Assembly (NCBI GenBank): GCA_016208235.1
Contig: JACQYN010000087.1
Location: 1 to 44,923, forward strand
Direction: 5' to 3'
Source of the DNA: Deltaproteobacteria bacterium
GTDB lineage: Bacteria > Desulfobacterota > Desulfobaccia > Desulfobaccales > 0-14-0-80-60-11
DNA: 44,923 nucleotides
The notes under the pieces are model-generated. The model ran no database searches, was not told the origin of the DNA, and worked only from the letters and a program-made list of their open reading frames with translations. Positions 22,875 to 31,039 of this stretch are shown piece by piece (position 1 is the stretch's first letter; each line of letters starts with the position of its first letter). The position numbers and the translations under genes are program-made.

Positions 22875-24335
22875 ATGCCAGAGCCGATTTCTTATGCTTA
22901 CACGTTTGATGATCTGTTGTTAGTGCCGGGGCCGTCCGCGGTTTTACCCAGCGAGGTGGACCTGTCCACCCGGCTCACCCCTCGCATCCTGCTCAATATC
23001 CCCCTGTTGAGTTCGGCCATGGACACGGTCACGGAAGCGGACACCGCCATTTCTCTGGCCCGGCAAGGGGGCATCGGCATACTCCACCGCAACATGACCA
23101 TCCCCGCCCAGGTGCTGGAGGCGGAAAAGGTGAAGAAGTCGGAGAGCGGGATGATCATCGATCCGGTGACCATCGGTCCGGAGGAGAGCATTGCCAAGAT
23201 CCTGGACCTGATGGAGCGCTACCGCATCTCCGGCATCCCGGTGGTGGAAGGCCAGCGCCTGGTGGGGATCGTCACCAACCGGGACCTGCGCTTTGAGACC
23301 AACCTGGACCAGAAGGTCAAGGAGGTGATGACCAAGGACCGCCTGGTCACCGCACCGGTGGGTATCACCCTGGAGGATTCCAAGGCCCTGCTTCACAAGT
23401 TTCGCATTGAGAAGCTGCTGGTGGTGGATGATGAATACAATCTCAAGGGCCTGATTACCATCAAGGATATCGAAAAGATTCGCAAGTATCCCCAGTCCTG
23501 CAAGGACGAATTCGGCCGCCTGCGGGTGGGGGCCGCGGTGGGAGTGGGCCCGGACCGGGAGGCCCGGCTGGACGCTCTGCTCAAGGCCGGGGTGGACGTG
23601 ATCGTCATTGACACCGCGCACGGCCACTCCCAACGGGTGATACAGGCGGTGAAAGCCACCAAGCGGGAGTTTCCCCAGGCGGAGTTGATCGCCGGGAACG
23701 TGGCCACCGCGGGGGGAGCAGAAGACCTGATCAAGGCCGGGGTGGACGCGGTGAAACTGGGGGTGGGGCCCGGGTCCATCTGCACCACCCGGGTGATCGC
23801 CGGGGTGGGGCTCCCCCAGTTGTCCGCGATCATGGACTGCTCTAAGGTCACCCGGAAAGCGGGCATTCCCCTGGTCGCAGACGGCGGCATCAAGTACTCC
23901 GGGGACATCACCAAGGCCCTGGCCGCGGGCGCGGAGGTGGTGATGATCGGCAGTCTCTTCGCCGGCACCGACGAAAGCCCCGGAGAAACAGTGATCTTTC
24001 AGGGGCGGAGTTACAAGATTTACCGGGGCATGGGCTCCATGGAGGCCATGAAGGCGGGCAGCCGGGACCGCTACTGCCAGGAAGACTTCGAACTGGAATG
24101 CAAACTGGTGCCCGAAGGCATCGTCGGCCGGGTGCCCTCCCGAGGGAAGCTCCCGGACGTCATCTACCAACTGATGGGCGGCCTGCGCTCCGGCATGGGC
24201 TATGTGGGCTGCCACACCATCCCGGAACTGCAGCAAAAAGCCCGATTTGTCCGCATCACTCCCGCGGGCCTGAAAGAGTCCCACGTCCACGACGTAGTCA
24301 TCATGAAGGAAGCGCCGAATTACTGGGTGGAGTGA
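22875..24335 (+). CDS. guaB: Inosine-5'-monophosphate dehydrogenase
   Basis: The 486-residue product is a complete IMPDH, which oxidises IMP to XMP with NAD in the committed step of GMP synthesis. The order is: N-terminal barrel strand ([13 protein letters not shown]), a CBS pair (about 95-205, with [20 protein letters not shown]), and the catalytic loop [17 protein letters not shown] with the active Cys (about 305). The phosphate site [11 protein letters not shown], the flap [11 protein letters not shown] and a C-terminal [10 protein letters not shown] follow. GTGGAGA lies before the ATG. It has its own promoter region behind the repeat at 22.7 kb. Confidence 0.96.
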   Translation: MPEPISYAYTFDDLLLVPGPSAVLPSEVDLSTRLTPRILLNIPLLSSAMDTVTEADTAISLARQGGIGILHRNMTIPAQVLEAEKVKKSESGMIIDPVTIGPEESIAKILDLMERYRISGIPVVEGQRLVGIVTNRDLRFETNLDQKVKEVMTKDRLVTAPVGITLEDSKALLHKFRIEKLLVVDDEYNLKGLITIKDIEKIRKYPQSCKDEFGRLRVGAAVGVGPDREARLDALLKAGVDVIVIDTAHGHSQRVIQAVKATKREFPQAELIAGNVATAGGAEDLIKAGVDAVKLGVGPGSICTTRVIAGVGLPQLSAIMDCSKVTRKAGIPLVADGGIKYSGDITKALAAGAEVVMIGSLFAGTDESPGETVIFQGRSYKIYRGMGSMEAMKAGSRDRYCQEDFELECKLVPEGIVGRVPSRGKLPDVIYQLMGGLRSGMGYVGCHTIPELQQKARFVRITPAGLKESHVHDVVIMKEAPNYWVE

Positions 24336-24368
24336 TGGTTATCAGACTATAACCTTTAGGACTACGGG

Positions 24369-24686
24369 ATGAATATCCGTTTCTATCTTGACCCAGAGAC
24401 GGGTCAGTAACATATATATAAACATGGAGTAAGTGAAAAAGAAGTTGAAGAAGTGTTAAATAGAACGGGGGAGGACCATCCTGGCCAGGAAGGCTCCCGG
24501 GTGGCTATTGGCCAGACGTTATCTGGACGTTATTTACGGCTTATATATGTTCCAGACCCGCAGCCTAATAGCATTTTTGTTATTACCGCCTATGAATTGA
24601 AGGGAAAACCTCTGATCGCCTATCGCAGGCGGCGTCGCAGGAAAAAAAATGAAAAAACAAAGCAACTTTCCTCCAGGGTGGGATGA
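24369..24686 (+). pseudogene. Decayed DUF4258/BrnT-like toxin gene with in-frame stop
   Basis: From the ATG at 24369 the frame reads MNIRFYLDPETGQ, a TAA at 24408, then HIYKHGVSEKEVEEVLNR, SRVAIGQTLSGRYLRLIYVP, FVITAYELKGKPLIAYRRRR. The two parts fit one ~105-residue DUF4258/RelE-like toxin of the BrnT type, an RNA-cleaving fold. The TAA is at codon 14. A restart at the GTG at 24453 would lose the first strand, so the gene is probably dead. Its 3' end overlaps the start of the partner antitoxin by 38 nt, as is usual for such pairs. Confidence 0.7.
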
Positions 24687-24726
24687 AGCCCGGGTTCGCC
24701 GGGTCCTGGCTCATTATGAGGAACAG

Positions 24727-24940
24727 TCATTCATGGGCCTCCGGGTCACCCACAAATCATGAAAAGCTGGTAGGGCGGGCGTCTCGCCCGCCTCGGTAAT
24801 CCGCACAGGCTGGAAAGCCTGTGCTACCGCTTAGTAACTTTTCAAGACAGTTCCTCATGGGCCCTTGGCCCACCCATAAAGCATGAAAAGTGCGGTAGCA
24901 CAGGCTTTCCAGCCTGTGCGGGGAAAACTTTTCGAAGCAG
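24727..24940. repeat. Inserted repeat with two inverted hairpin copies
   Basis: The insert lies in the antitoxin gene between two CAG triplets (24724-24726 and 24938-24940), a possible 3-bp target duplication. Inside are CCGCACAGGCTGGAAAGCCT (24801-24820) and its inverse GCGGTAGCACAGGCTTTCCA (24892-24911). There is also a direct repeat of CATGGGCCTCCGGGTCACCC as CATGGGCCCTTGGCCCACCC. Similar xxACAGGCTTCCAGCCTGT hairpins occur at 32.8 and 43.0 kb. Confidence 0.6.
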
Positions 24941-24981
24941 ACGGAAGAAGAAGCGGTCGCTGAAGATGAGGCGGCCTTTGA

Positions 24982-25180
24982 TACCAAGTCGCAATCAAAC
25001 GACAATTTTCTTGTAGGGGCGGACCCATGTGTCCGCCCTAATGCGGGCGCACACGCGGGTGCGCCCCTACAATTCCGACGACAATTTTCTTGTAGGGGCG
25101 GACCCATGTGTCCGCCCTAATGCGGGCGCACACGCGGGTGCGCCCCTACAATTCCGTGCCTTTTGATTGCAACTTGGTAT
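24982..25180. repeat. MITE-like element, copy A2, with a 79-bp tandem interior
   Basis: The ends are TACCAAGTCGCAATCAAA and TTTTGATTGCAACTTGGTAT, the same as copy A1. The interior is a 79-bp unit repeated twice (25002-25080 and 25081-25159). Each unit holds TTGTAGGGGCGGACCCATGT pairing with GTGCGCCCCTACAA. GA flanks both sides (24980-24981 and 25181-25182). Removing the element and one GA restores the antitoxin frame. Confidence 0.7.
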
Positions 25181-25359
25181 GAGCAGGTGACGCAAACCGC
25201 AATGGAGGTTCCGGTTGAATTGGTACCGGCTGTTCGCGAGCTGATTGCTAAACATCGAATTAAGCCAAGTGGACAGTCACCCCGTTAATTCCAGAGGTTT
25301 GTTGGGGTAGGGGGCCAGGGGTTGTGAACCCCTGGCCCCTCCCCTCAATGACAAACAAA

Positions 25360-25384
25360 AAGGGAGGGCCTGTGGCCCTCCCTT
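25360..25384 (-). terminator. Intrinsic terminator of the hdrA-mvhD unit
   Basis: On the minus strand AAGGGAGGGCC and GGCCCTCCCTT form an 11-bp perfect stem with a 3-nt loop, followed by TTTTTGTTTG. It lies about 90 bp after the mvhD stop. Confidence 0.8.
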
Positions 25385-25471
25385 GATAATTTAAGGGATT
25401 GGGGATGGATGTGAAGAAGAGGGTAAAGGGCCGCGCTCCTTAGTTCCCTTCACCACAATTTATCCCAATTT

Positions 25472-25936
25472 CTAAGAAGCCTCTTTCGCCTCCGGGTGTT
25501 CGGCCAGCCAGGCGGCCCGGAGTTCGTGTTTGATGGGGCTGGGGCCCAGTTTATAGGCCCGTTCGCTCATCTCCTTGGCGATGGCCGCGAATTTCGGCCC
25601 TTCCGAGGAGGAGAGGTTGAACATCTCCAGCCGCTCCGGCTCCAGGCCTATCTGGGTGAAGTCCTTTTTCAGCTTGGTCACCCGTTTCCTGGCCCGGATG
25701 TTACCCATCAGGTAGTGGCATTCGCCCTCCAGGCAGCCGGCCACGAAGACCGCGTCCGCGCCGCCTTCGAAGGCCTTGAGGAGGTGGATGATATCCACCC
25801 GGCCAGTGCAAGGCATCATGATGATCTTGATCTCCGGGGGATATTGCAGTCGCATCGAACCTGCCAGGTCCGCGGCGCTGTATGCTCAGTAGCGGCAGCA
25901 AAAGCCGATGATCTTGGGAGCAAAGGGTGTGGTCAT
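25472..25936 (-). CDS. mvhD: MvhD-type iron-sulfur electron-transfer subunit, probable selenoprotein
   Basis: An ATG at 25936 with AAAGGAGAG upstream opens a frame reading MTTPFAPKIIGFCCRY, then TGA at 25886-25888, then AYSAADLAGS and 127 further residues to the stop. The family (MvhD/VhuD/FrhD delta, about 140-150 residues) has FCCxWCxYxxADLAG here, so the UGA replaces the third conserved Cys and is probably read as selenocysteine. Other Cys ligands are at 43 (PCTGRV), 68 and 73 (GCLEGECHY). A SECIS-like hairpin follows the UGA. The protein carries a [2Fe-2S] cluster and passes electrons to HdrA, which is encoded 16 bp upstream. Without UGA readthrough, only residues from the internal ATG at 25855 would be made, losing the cluster motif. 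Confidence 0.85.
25847..25880 (-). promoter_or_regulatory. SECIS-like hairpin downstream of the mvhD UGA
   Basis: Starting 5 nt after the TGA, the minus strand folds as CAG-CGC paired with GCG-(A)-CTG, a small CG/AT internal loop, then CGGACCT paired with AGGTTCG around a GGC loop. The upper stem is 7 bp including one G-U pair. The loop starts with two G residues and lies 20 nt after UGA. These values fit the published bacterial SECIS consensus as I recall it (loop 16-37 nt after UGA, G in the first two loop positions). Confidence 0.7.
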
Positions 25937-25951
25937 AATTCTCTCCTTTCT

Positions 25952-28900
25952 TTAACCCGCGGCCAGAGCCGTTTCCTGGGCGATGATCTGGATATCAGTA
26001 TAGTGTTTCATGGTGATGGCTTTGGCCGGGCATTCGGAGACGCAGACGCCACAACCCTGGCACTTGGCCGGATCGATATAGGCCGCGTCGACCTGGTAGT
26101 CGATGACCGGCACGTTGAAGGGACAGGTGCGCACGCAGGTGAGGCAGACCGCGCACTTGTCGGGTTCCACCACGGCCACCACGCCGCCCACGGAGACTTT
26201 CTCCAGGGCCAGGAAGGTGGCGGCCCGGCCCGCCGCGGCCTTGGCCTGGGCGATGGACTCGTCAATGGGCTTGGGATAGTGGGTCAACCCGGCCAGGAAG
26301 ATGCCGTCCGTGGGGAAATCCACGGGCCGCAGCTTGGCGTGGGCCTCGTTGAAGAAGCCCTCGGCATTTCTGGGCAACTTGAAGAGCTCGCCCAGATCGT
26401 CGATGGGGTTGGGAAGCACCGCGCTGGCCAAGGTCAGGAGGTCCGGCTTGAGGACCACCGGCATACCCAGGATGGGGTCGGTCACCGTCACCTGGAGGCC
26501 GCCCTCTGCGGCTTTTTCCACCTTGGGCTTGCTGTTCAGGTCAAAGCGGATGAACATCACGCCCATTTCCCGGGCTTCCTTGTAGAGCAGCTCCCGTTCC
26601 CCGTAGGTGCGCAGATCCCGGTAGAGGATGAAGACGTCCAGATCCGGGTTGAGTTTTTTCATCTCAATGGCGCTTTCCACGGAGTGGGTGCAGCAGAGAC
26701 GGCTGCAATAGGGCCGCTCCGGTTCCCGGGAGCCCACGCACTGGATGAAGACCGCCTGCTTGGCCTGAGCCACCCGGGGGTCCTTCTCGGCGATGAGCTT
26801 ATCCACTTCCAGGCCGGTGAAGATATTGGGGTCCTGGCCGTAGAGGTACTCTTCCGGGGACAAGGCGTGGCCCCCGGTGGCCATGACGGTCACCCCGTGC
26901 TCCAGTTCCCGGTCGCCCTGGGGGGTGGCCACGGTGGAGCGGTAGTTGCCGACGAAGCCGGTGGTTTCCGTGACCGCGGTGTTGAACATGATTTCGATGT
27001 TGGGGTTATTCTTAACATCTTCGATCAGCTCTTCCAGGTAGCCCCGGTAGTTGTAGCCCCGGGAGCTGACCACCAGGTTCCAGGCGTTGCCCCCCAGCTT
27101 GTCGGTTTTTTCCACCAAATAGGACTTGAAGCCCATATTGGCGATGGACCGGGCGGATTCCATGCCGGCCACGCCGCCGCCGATGACCAGCGCGGCTTTG
27201 GTGACCGGGAACTCCATCTTGTGGAGGGGCTCCAGGTTGACCAGCCGGGCCACGACGCCCCGCACCAGGTCCTTGGCCTTCTCCAGGGCCTTTTCCGGCT
27301 CGTGCATGTGCACCCAGGAGTCCTGGTCCCGGATATTGGCCATCTCGAAGAGATAGGGGTTGAGGCCCACCTGGCGGATGGTCTCCATAAACATGGGCGC
27401 GTGGGTGCGGGGACTGCAGGAGGCCACCATCACCCGGTTCAGGTTTTGCTCTTCGATGGCCTTCAGGATCTTGTCCTGGGTGTCCGCGGAGCAGGTGAAC
27501 AGGTTTTCATCCACGAAGGTCACGTAGGGCAAGGTCTTGGCGTATTCCACCAGCTTGGGGATATTAATCACGCCGCCGATGTTGATGCCGCAGTTGCAGA
27601 TAAACACGCCGATGCGGGGTTCCTGGCCGCTCACGTCTTTTTCCGGGGGCAGGACCTGCACCTTCTTGTCCTTACCCCGGGCCGCAGCCAGCAGTTCCCC
27701 GGCGTCCGCGGCCGCGCCCGAGGCCTCCATAACCGATTGGGGAATGTCCTTGGGGCTCTGGAAGACGCCGCAGACATAAACCCCCGGTTTATTGGTGCTC
27801 AGGGGCGTGAAGGGGGAGGTCTCCGCAAAGCGGGTGTTCGGATTGAACTCCACCCCCAGGGTCTTGGCCAACTTCAAGGCATCCGGCGATGACTCCAGAC
27901 CCACGGAGAGGACCACCATGTTGAAGTCTTCGTTCTTCAGTTCCCCGTTTTCCGTGAGGTAGCGGATGCGCACGTCATCGGAACCGGGCACCTGGTCGAT
28001 GGTGTGGATCCGGGAGCGGAGGAAGCGGATGCCGTGCTCGTCTTCGCCCCGCCAGTAGTATTTTTCGAACTCCTTGCCGTGGGTCCGCATGTCCATGAAG
28101 AAGATGGCGGTGTCCAGGGGTTCCTTGCTGTGTTCCTTGGCGATCACCGCCTGCTTGATGGCGTACATGCAGCACACCGCGGAGCAGTAGCTGTTGTCGC
28201 AGTGATTGAGGTCCCGGGAACCCACGCATTGCAGCCAGGCGATCTTCTTGGGCTCCATGTGGTCCGAGGGCCGGATGAGGTGCCCGGCAAAGGGGCCCGA
28301 GGCCGACAGAATCCGCTCGAATTCTAGACTGGTAACCACTCCGGGGTAAGCTGCGTAATGGTAAGCCGCATACTTGGTGGGGTCATAGACCTTGAAACCC
28401 GGGGCCATGACCACCGCGCCCACGTTCAGTTCCTTCGTCAGGGGGCCCTGGTCGTGCATGACGGCCCCGGCCTGGCAGGCCACCACGCACTGCAGGCACT
28501 CGGAGCACACCCCGCAGTTGATGCAGCGGGCCGCCTCGGCCACGGCCTCTTCTTCCGTGTAGCCCAGGTTGATTTCCTTGAAGCCCTTGATCCACTCTTC
28601 CACCGGGATATGGGGCATCAGGGCCCGGTGCTTCTTTTCCGCGTCTTTCTGGATTTCACTCCAGTGGCCTTCCTCCTTGGGGATGGGCCGCAGGGGCGCT
28701 TCCCGGTCCGCTTTCAGGTCTTGGCCGTTCAGGTAACGATCTACGGAGAGGGCCGCTTCCCGGCCCGCGGCCACCGCGCCGATGGCGATCCAGGGGCCGG
28801 TGACCACGTCCCCGCCGGCAAAGACGCCTTCCCGGCTGGTGGCCAGGGTCTCAGGATCGGATTTGATGAGGCCCCGGGGAGTCAGCTCAATTTTGTCTTC

Positions 28901-30415
28901 GGGAGTGAGGAACTGCAGGTTCGCCTTCTGACCGATGGACATGATGACCACGTCCGTGTCCCGGGTAGTGGTCTGATCTTCAAAATAGGTAGGGGCAAAG
29001 CGGCCCTGCTCGTCAAAGACCCGCTCCACCGCCTTCATTTCCAGGCCGGTGACTTTGCCGCTGGCGGCGATAACCTGCTTGACGCCCCAGCGGGTGACGA
29101 TCTCCACGCCTTCGTGCTCCGCCTCTTCCACTTCCCAAGGAGACGCGGGCATCTCTTCCCGGGACTCCAGACAAACCAGGGTCACCTGGGACGCGCCTTG
29201 GCGCCGGGCGGTGCGGGCCACGTCCATGGCCACGTTGCCGCCGCCGATGACCAGGGTCCGTTTGCCTTTAACGGGGTTGGCCCCGGTGGAGGACGCGTCT
29301 TTCAGATATTCCACGCCCCAGAGCACGCCCTGGGCGTCGGCCCCGGGGATCGGCAGCCTGATGGAGTCCTGGCAGCCCACGCCCATGAAAACCGCCCGGA
29401 AACCGTCCCGGGTGAGGAGGTCGTTGATGGTGAGGCCCGGGCCGATGGGGGTCTTAAACCGGAATTCCACCCCCAGGCGCTTTAAGTAATCCACCTCTTG
29501 CTGCAGCACCTCCCGGGGCAGGCGGTATTCGGGGATGCCGTAGCGCAGCCAGCCGCCGGCTTCCGCCGCGGCCTCGAAGATCACCGCTTTATAGCCCTTC
29601 AGGGCCAGGTGATAGGCGCAGCTCAGACCCGACGGGCCGGCGCCCACAATGGCCACCGCGCCTTCCTGCTTTTCCACCTCCGGCACCGGCAGGGCGCTCC
29701 AGTCAACCTGATCCGCCACGAAGCGTTTCAGGTTGCAGATGGCGATGGGTTCCTCTATTTCCTGGCGGCGGCAGTCGCTCTCGCAAGGATGCGGGCAGAT
29801 GCGGCCGATGGTGCCGGGCAGCGGCAGCCGGTCCATGATCAGGGCCAGAGCCTCCGGGTATTTCTTGGCCTTGATCAATTGCACGTAGCCCTGGGCGCTG
29901 AGGTTGGCCGGACAGGCCCGAACGCAAGGGGCCCGGTCGTATTTCTTAATGGCAAAAGTGGCGGGAATGGCCTGGGGATAGAGGCGATAGATGGCCTGGG
30001 CTTCGTTGAGGCCGATATTGAATTCGTTGGGCACCCCCACCGGACAGGCCTCGGCGCAGGCCCCGCAGCCGGTGCACTTGGCCGGGTCGATGAAGCGGGG
30101 TTCCTGCTCCACGGTCACTTTAAAATTGCCGGGCTCGCCGGAGATGGCCGTGACCTCGGACAGGGTGCTGATCTCAATGTTCAGGTGGCGGCCGCATTCC
30201 ACCAACTTGGGAGAGATGATGCACATGGAACAGTCATTGGTGGGAAAGGTCTTGTCCAACTGGGCCATGACGCCGCCGATGGCCGACTTTTTCTCCACCA
30301 GGTGGACGTAGAAACCCGCGTTTGCCAGGTCCAGGGCGGCCTGCACCCCGGCGATGCCGGCGCCCACCACCATTACTTTACCAACCGGGTCTTTCGCCTG
30401 CGCCTTTTTGGCCAT
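25952..30415 (-). CDS. hdrA: Giant HdrA-type flavoprotein with internal GltD/NfnB-like module
   Basis: The 1487-residue protein is more than twice a usual HdrA (about 650). In order it has: an FAD fold (VMVVGAGIAGVQAALDLANA, about 14); CSMCIISPKLVECGRH; a [4Fe-4S] motif CTGCGACAEACPVG (about 113); a GltD/NfnB-like region (PCVRACPANLSAQGY; GRICPHPCESDCRR; a second GAGPSGLSC near 257; an NADPH site VIGGGNVAMDVARTARRQ; GVFAGGDVVTGPW). Then come CINCGVCSECLQC, CVGSRDLNHCDNSYCSAVCC, the HdrA motif CNCGINIGG (about 945), a third Rossmann ALVIGGGVAGMESA, CVGSREPERPYCSRLCC, and two C-terminal clusters (CAVCLTCVRTCP, CQGCGVCVSECP). It should accept electrons from MvhD and probably bifurcate between ferredoxin and another acceptor. 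HdrB/HdrC are not encoded nearby. The internal module may add NAD(P)H coupling. Confidence 0.9.
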   Translation of the reverse strand: MAKKAQAKDPVGKVMVVGAGIAGVQAALDLANAGFYVHLVEKKSAIGGVMAQLDKTFPTNDCSMCIISPKLVECGRHLNIEISTLSEVTAISGEPGNFKVTVEQEPRFIDPAKCTGCGACAEACPVGVPNEFNIGLNEAQAIYRLYPQAIPATFAIKKYDRAPCVRACPANLSAQGYVQLIKAKKYPEALALIMDRLPLPGTIGRICPHPCESDCRRQEIEEPIAICNLKRFVADQVDWSALPVPEVEKQEGAVAIVGAGPSGLSCAYHLALKGYKAVIFEAAAEAGGWLRYGIPEYRLPREVLQQEVDYLKRLGVEFRFKTPIGPGLTINDLLTRDGFRAVFMGVGCQDSIRLPIPGADAQGVLWGVEYLKDASSTGANPVKGKRTLVIGGGNVAMDVARTARRQGASQVTLVCLESREEMPASPWEVEEAEHEGVEIVTRWGVKQVIAASGKVTGLEMKAVERVFDEQGRFAPTYFEDQTTTRDTDVVIMSIGQKANLQFLTPEDKIELTPRGLIKSDPETLATSREGVFAGGDVVTGPWIAIGAVAAGREAALSVDRYLNGQDLKADREAPLRPIPKEEGHWSEIQKDAEKKHRALMPHIPVEEWIKGFKEINLGYTEEEAVAEAARCINCGVCSECLQCVVACQAGAVMHDQGPLTKELNVGAVVMAPGFKVYDPTKYAAYHYAAYPGVVTSLEFERILSASGPFAGHLIRPSDHMEPKKIAWLQCVGSRDLNHCDNSYCSAVCCMYAIKQAVIAKEHSKEPLDTAIFFMDMRTHGKEFEKYYWRGEDEHGIRFLRSRIHTIDQVPGSDDVRIRYLTENGELKNEDFNMVVLSVGLESSPDALKLAKTLGVEFNPNTRFAETSPFTPLSTNKPGVYVCGVFQSPKDIPQSVMEASGAAADAGELLAAARGKDKKVQVLPPEKDVSGQEPRIGVFICNCGINIGGVINIPKLVEYAKTLPYVTFVDENLFTCSADTQDKILKAIEEQNLNRVMVASCSPRTHAPMFMETIRQVGLNPYLFEMANIRDQDSWVHMHEPEKALEKAKDLVRGVVARLVNLEPLHKMEFPVTKAALVIGGGVAGMESARSIANMGFKSYLVEKTDKLGGNAWNLVVSSRGYNYRGYLEELIEDVKNNPNIEIMFNTAVTETTGFVGNYRSTVATPQGDRELEHGVTVMATGGHALSPEEYLYGQDPNIFTGLEVDKLIAEKDPRVAQAKQAVFIQCVGSREPERPYCSRLCCTHSVESAIEMKKLNPDLDVFILYRDLRTYGERELLYKEAREMGVMFIRFDLNSKPKVEKAAEGGLQVTVTDPILGMPVVLKPDLLTLASAVLPNPIDDLGELFKLPRNAEGFFNEAHAKLRPVDFPTDGIFLAGLTHYPKPIDESIAQAKAAAGRAATFLALEKVSVGGVVAVVEPDKCAVCLTCVRTCPFNVPVIDYQVDAAYIDPAKCQGCGVCVSECPAKAITMKHYTDIQIIAQETALAAG

Positions 30416-30482
30416 AGAAATTACCTTCCTGAATTCATATGTAAATTATTTTGTATAGATATTGTGAATTTCCCCACTAAAA

Positions 30483-30511
30483 ATCTTAGAAAAAATTACC
30501 CTATTAGTCAA
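30483..30511 (-). promoter_or_regulatory. Candidate hdrA-mvhD promoter
   Basis: On the minus strand TTGACT (30506-30511), 17 bp, TAAGAT (30483-30488). It lies about 65 bp before the hdrA ATG, which is preceded by AGGAAGG. Confidence 0.55.
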
Positions 30512-30872
30512 GAAAGAATCATATCGGTTCCGTTAGCCTCAGAACAGGTTTTCTCTCCGGGAAACCTTGACCGGACCTGAGAAATGGTTATTTCTAGCAT
30601 GCAAGGAGAGCAGTCCTGGGCATGGGTCAAAAAGTAGCATGCCGGAAATTTCTGTTACTTTTTCTCCCACGGTCTCAACAACTTCTTAATCACGGAAATA
30701 ATAAATTATTGGTCCTTAAACTCCGCCTCCCCTGATGGGAGTGGCCGGGGAGAGGAGAATGCAAGGGCAGTGCGGAAACGCCCTTACAGCCCCCCCACTC
30801 TGCCCTCCCCATTAAGGGCATAGGCAAAAACTTAATGATTTAACAATCAATTTTATAGAATAGTTAGTTATT

Positions 30873-30963
30873 GTCATTCTGAACGGAGCGAAGCGGAGTG
30901 AAGAATCTCGTCTTTTGCTGGTAAACTGGAGATTCTTCGGTCGCTTCGCTTCCTCAGAATGAC
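30873..30963. repeat. GTCATTCTGA palindromic repeat, copy B2
   Basis: GTCATTCTGAACGGAGCGAA pairs with sequence ending CGCTTCCTCAGAATGAC around CTCGTCTTTTGCTGGTAAAC. Related copies are inside element A1 (5749-5821) and at 34999-35036 and 35161-35231. The remainder of the 30.42-31.04 kb gap has G/C-rich low-complexity sequence (30.72-30.82 kb) and an AAAAAGTA/TACTTTTT stem (30633-30661), with no gene. Confidence 0.65.
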
Positions 30964-31039
30964 AAAAAAGGCACCTTTTACAGATTCTTAAGGTATTAAT
31001 GTCTTCTAAAAATGAACATTTCGAATGGGGGTTAAAGAC

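Larger units (their letters stand above)
24649..25288 (+). pseudogene. Antitoxin gene interrupted by two repeat insertions
   Basis: The coding pieces are 24649-24726 (KKQSNFPPGWDEARVRRVLA, HYEEQ), 24941-24981 (TEEEAVAEDEAAF) and 25181-25288 (EQVTQT, then AMEVPVELVPAVRELIAKHR and a TAA). Joined, they give one continuous ~80-residue antitoxin-like protein in frame. The intervening 24727-24940 and 24982-25180 are repeat insertions. As it stands, translation from the ATG ends at the TGA in the first insertion. This is a partner-type small acidic protein of the DUF4258 toxin; its exact family name is not certain. Confidence 0.72.

Noticed and set aside
25002-25159. Tandem 79-bp repeats considered as a CRISPR array
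   Set aside because: Only two adjacent units with no unique spacers; each unit is a palindrome inside a transposable-element-like repeat.
25472-25855. MvhD considered as a 127-residue protein starting at the internal ATG, or a nonsense-mutated gene
   Set aside because: Homology, the ribosome-binding site and the hairpin all support the upstream start and Sec decoding; mutation alone would not explain a SECIS-like structure.
25496-27892. 798-codon open frame on the plus strand across mvhD and hdrA
   Set aside because: It is the antisense shadow of GC-rich hdrA and mvhD; composition is Gly/His-rich with no family motif.
28358-29485. 375-codon plus-strand frame inside hdrA, and similar long frames opposite rpoN, impdh and cyclase genes
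   Set aside because: All lie opposite strongly conserved genes and show no domain features; they arise from GC-rich codon use.
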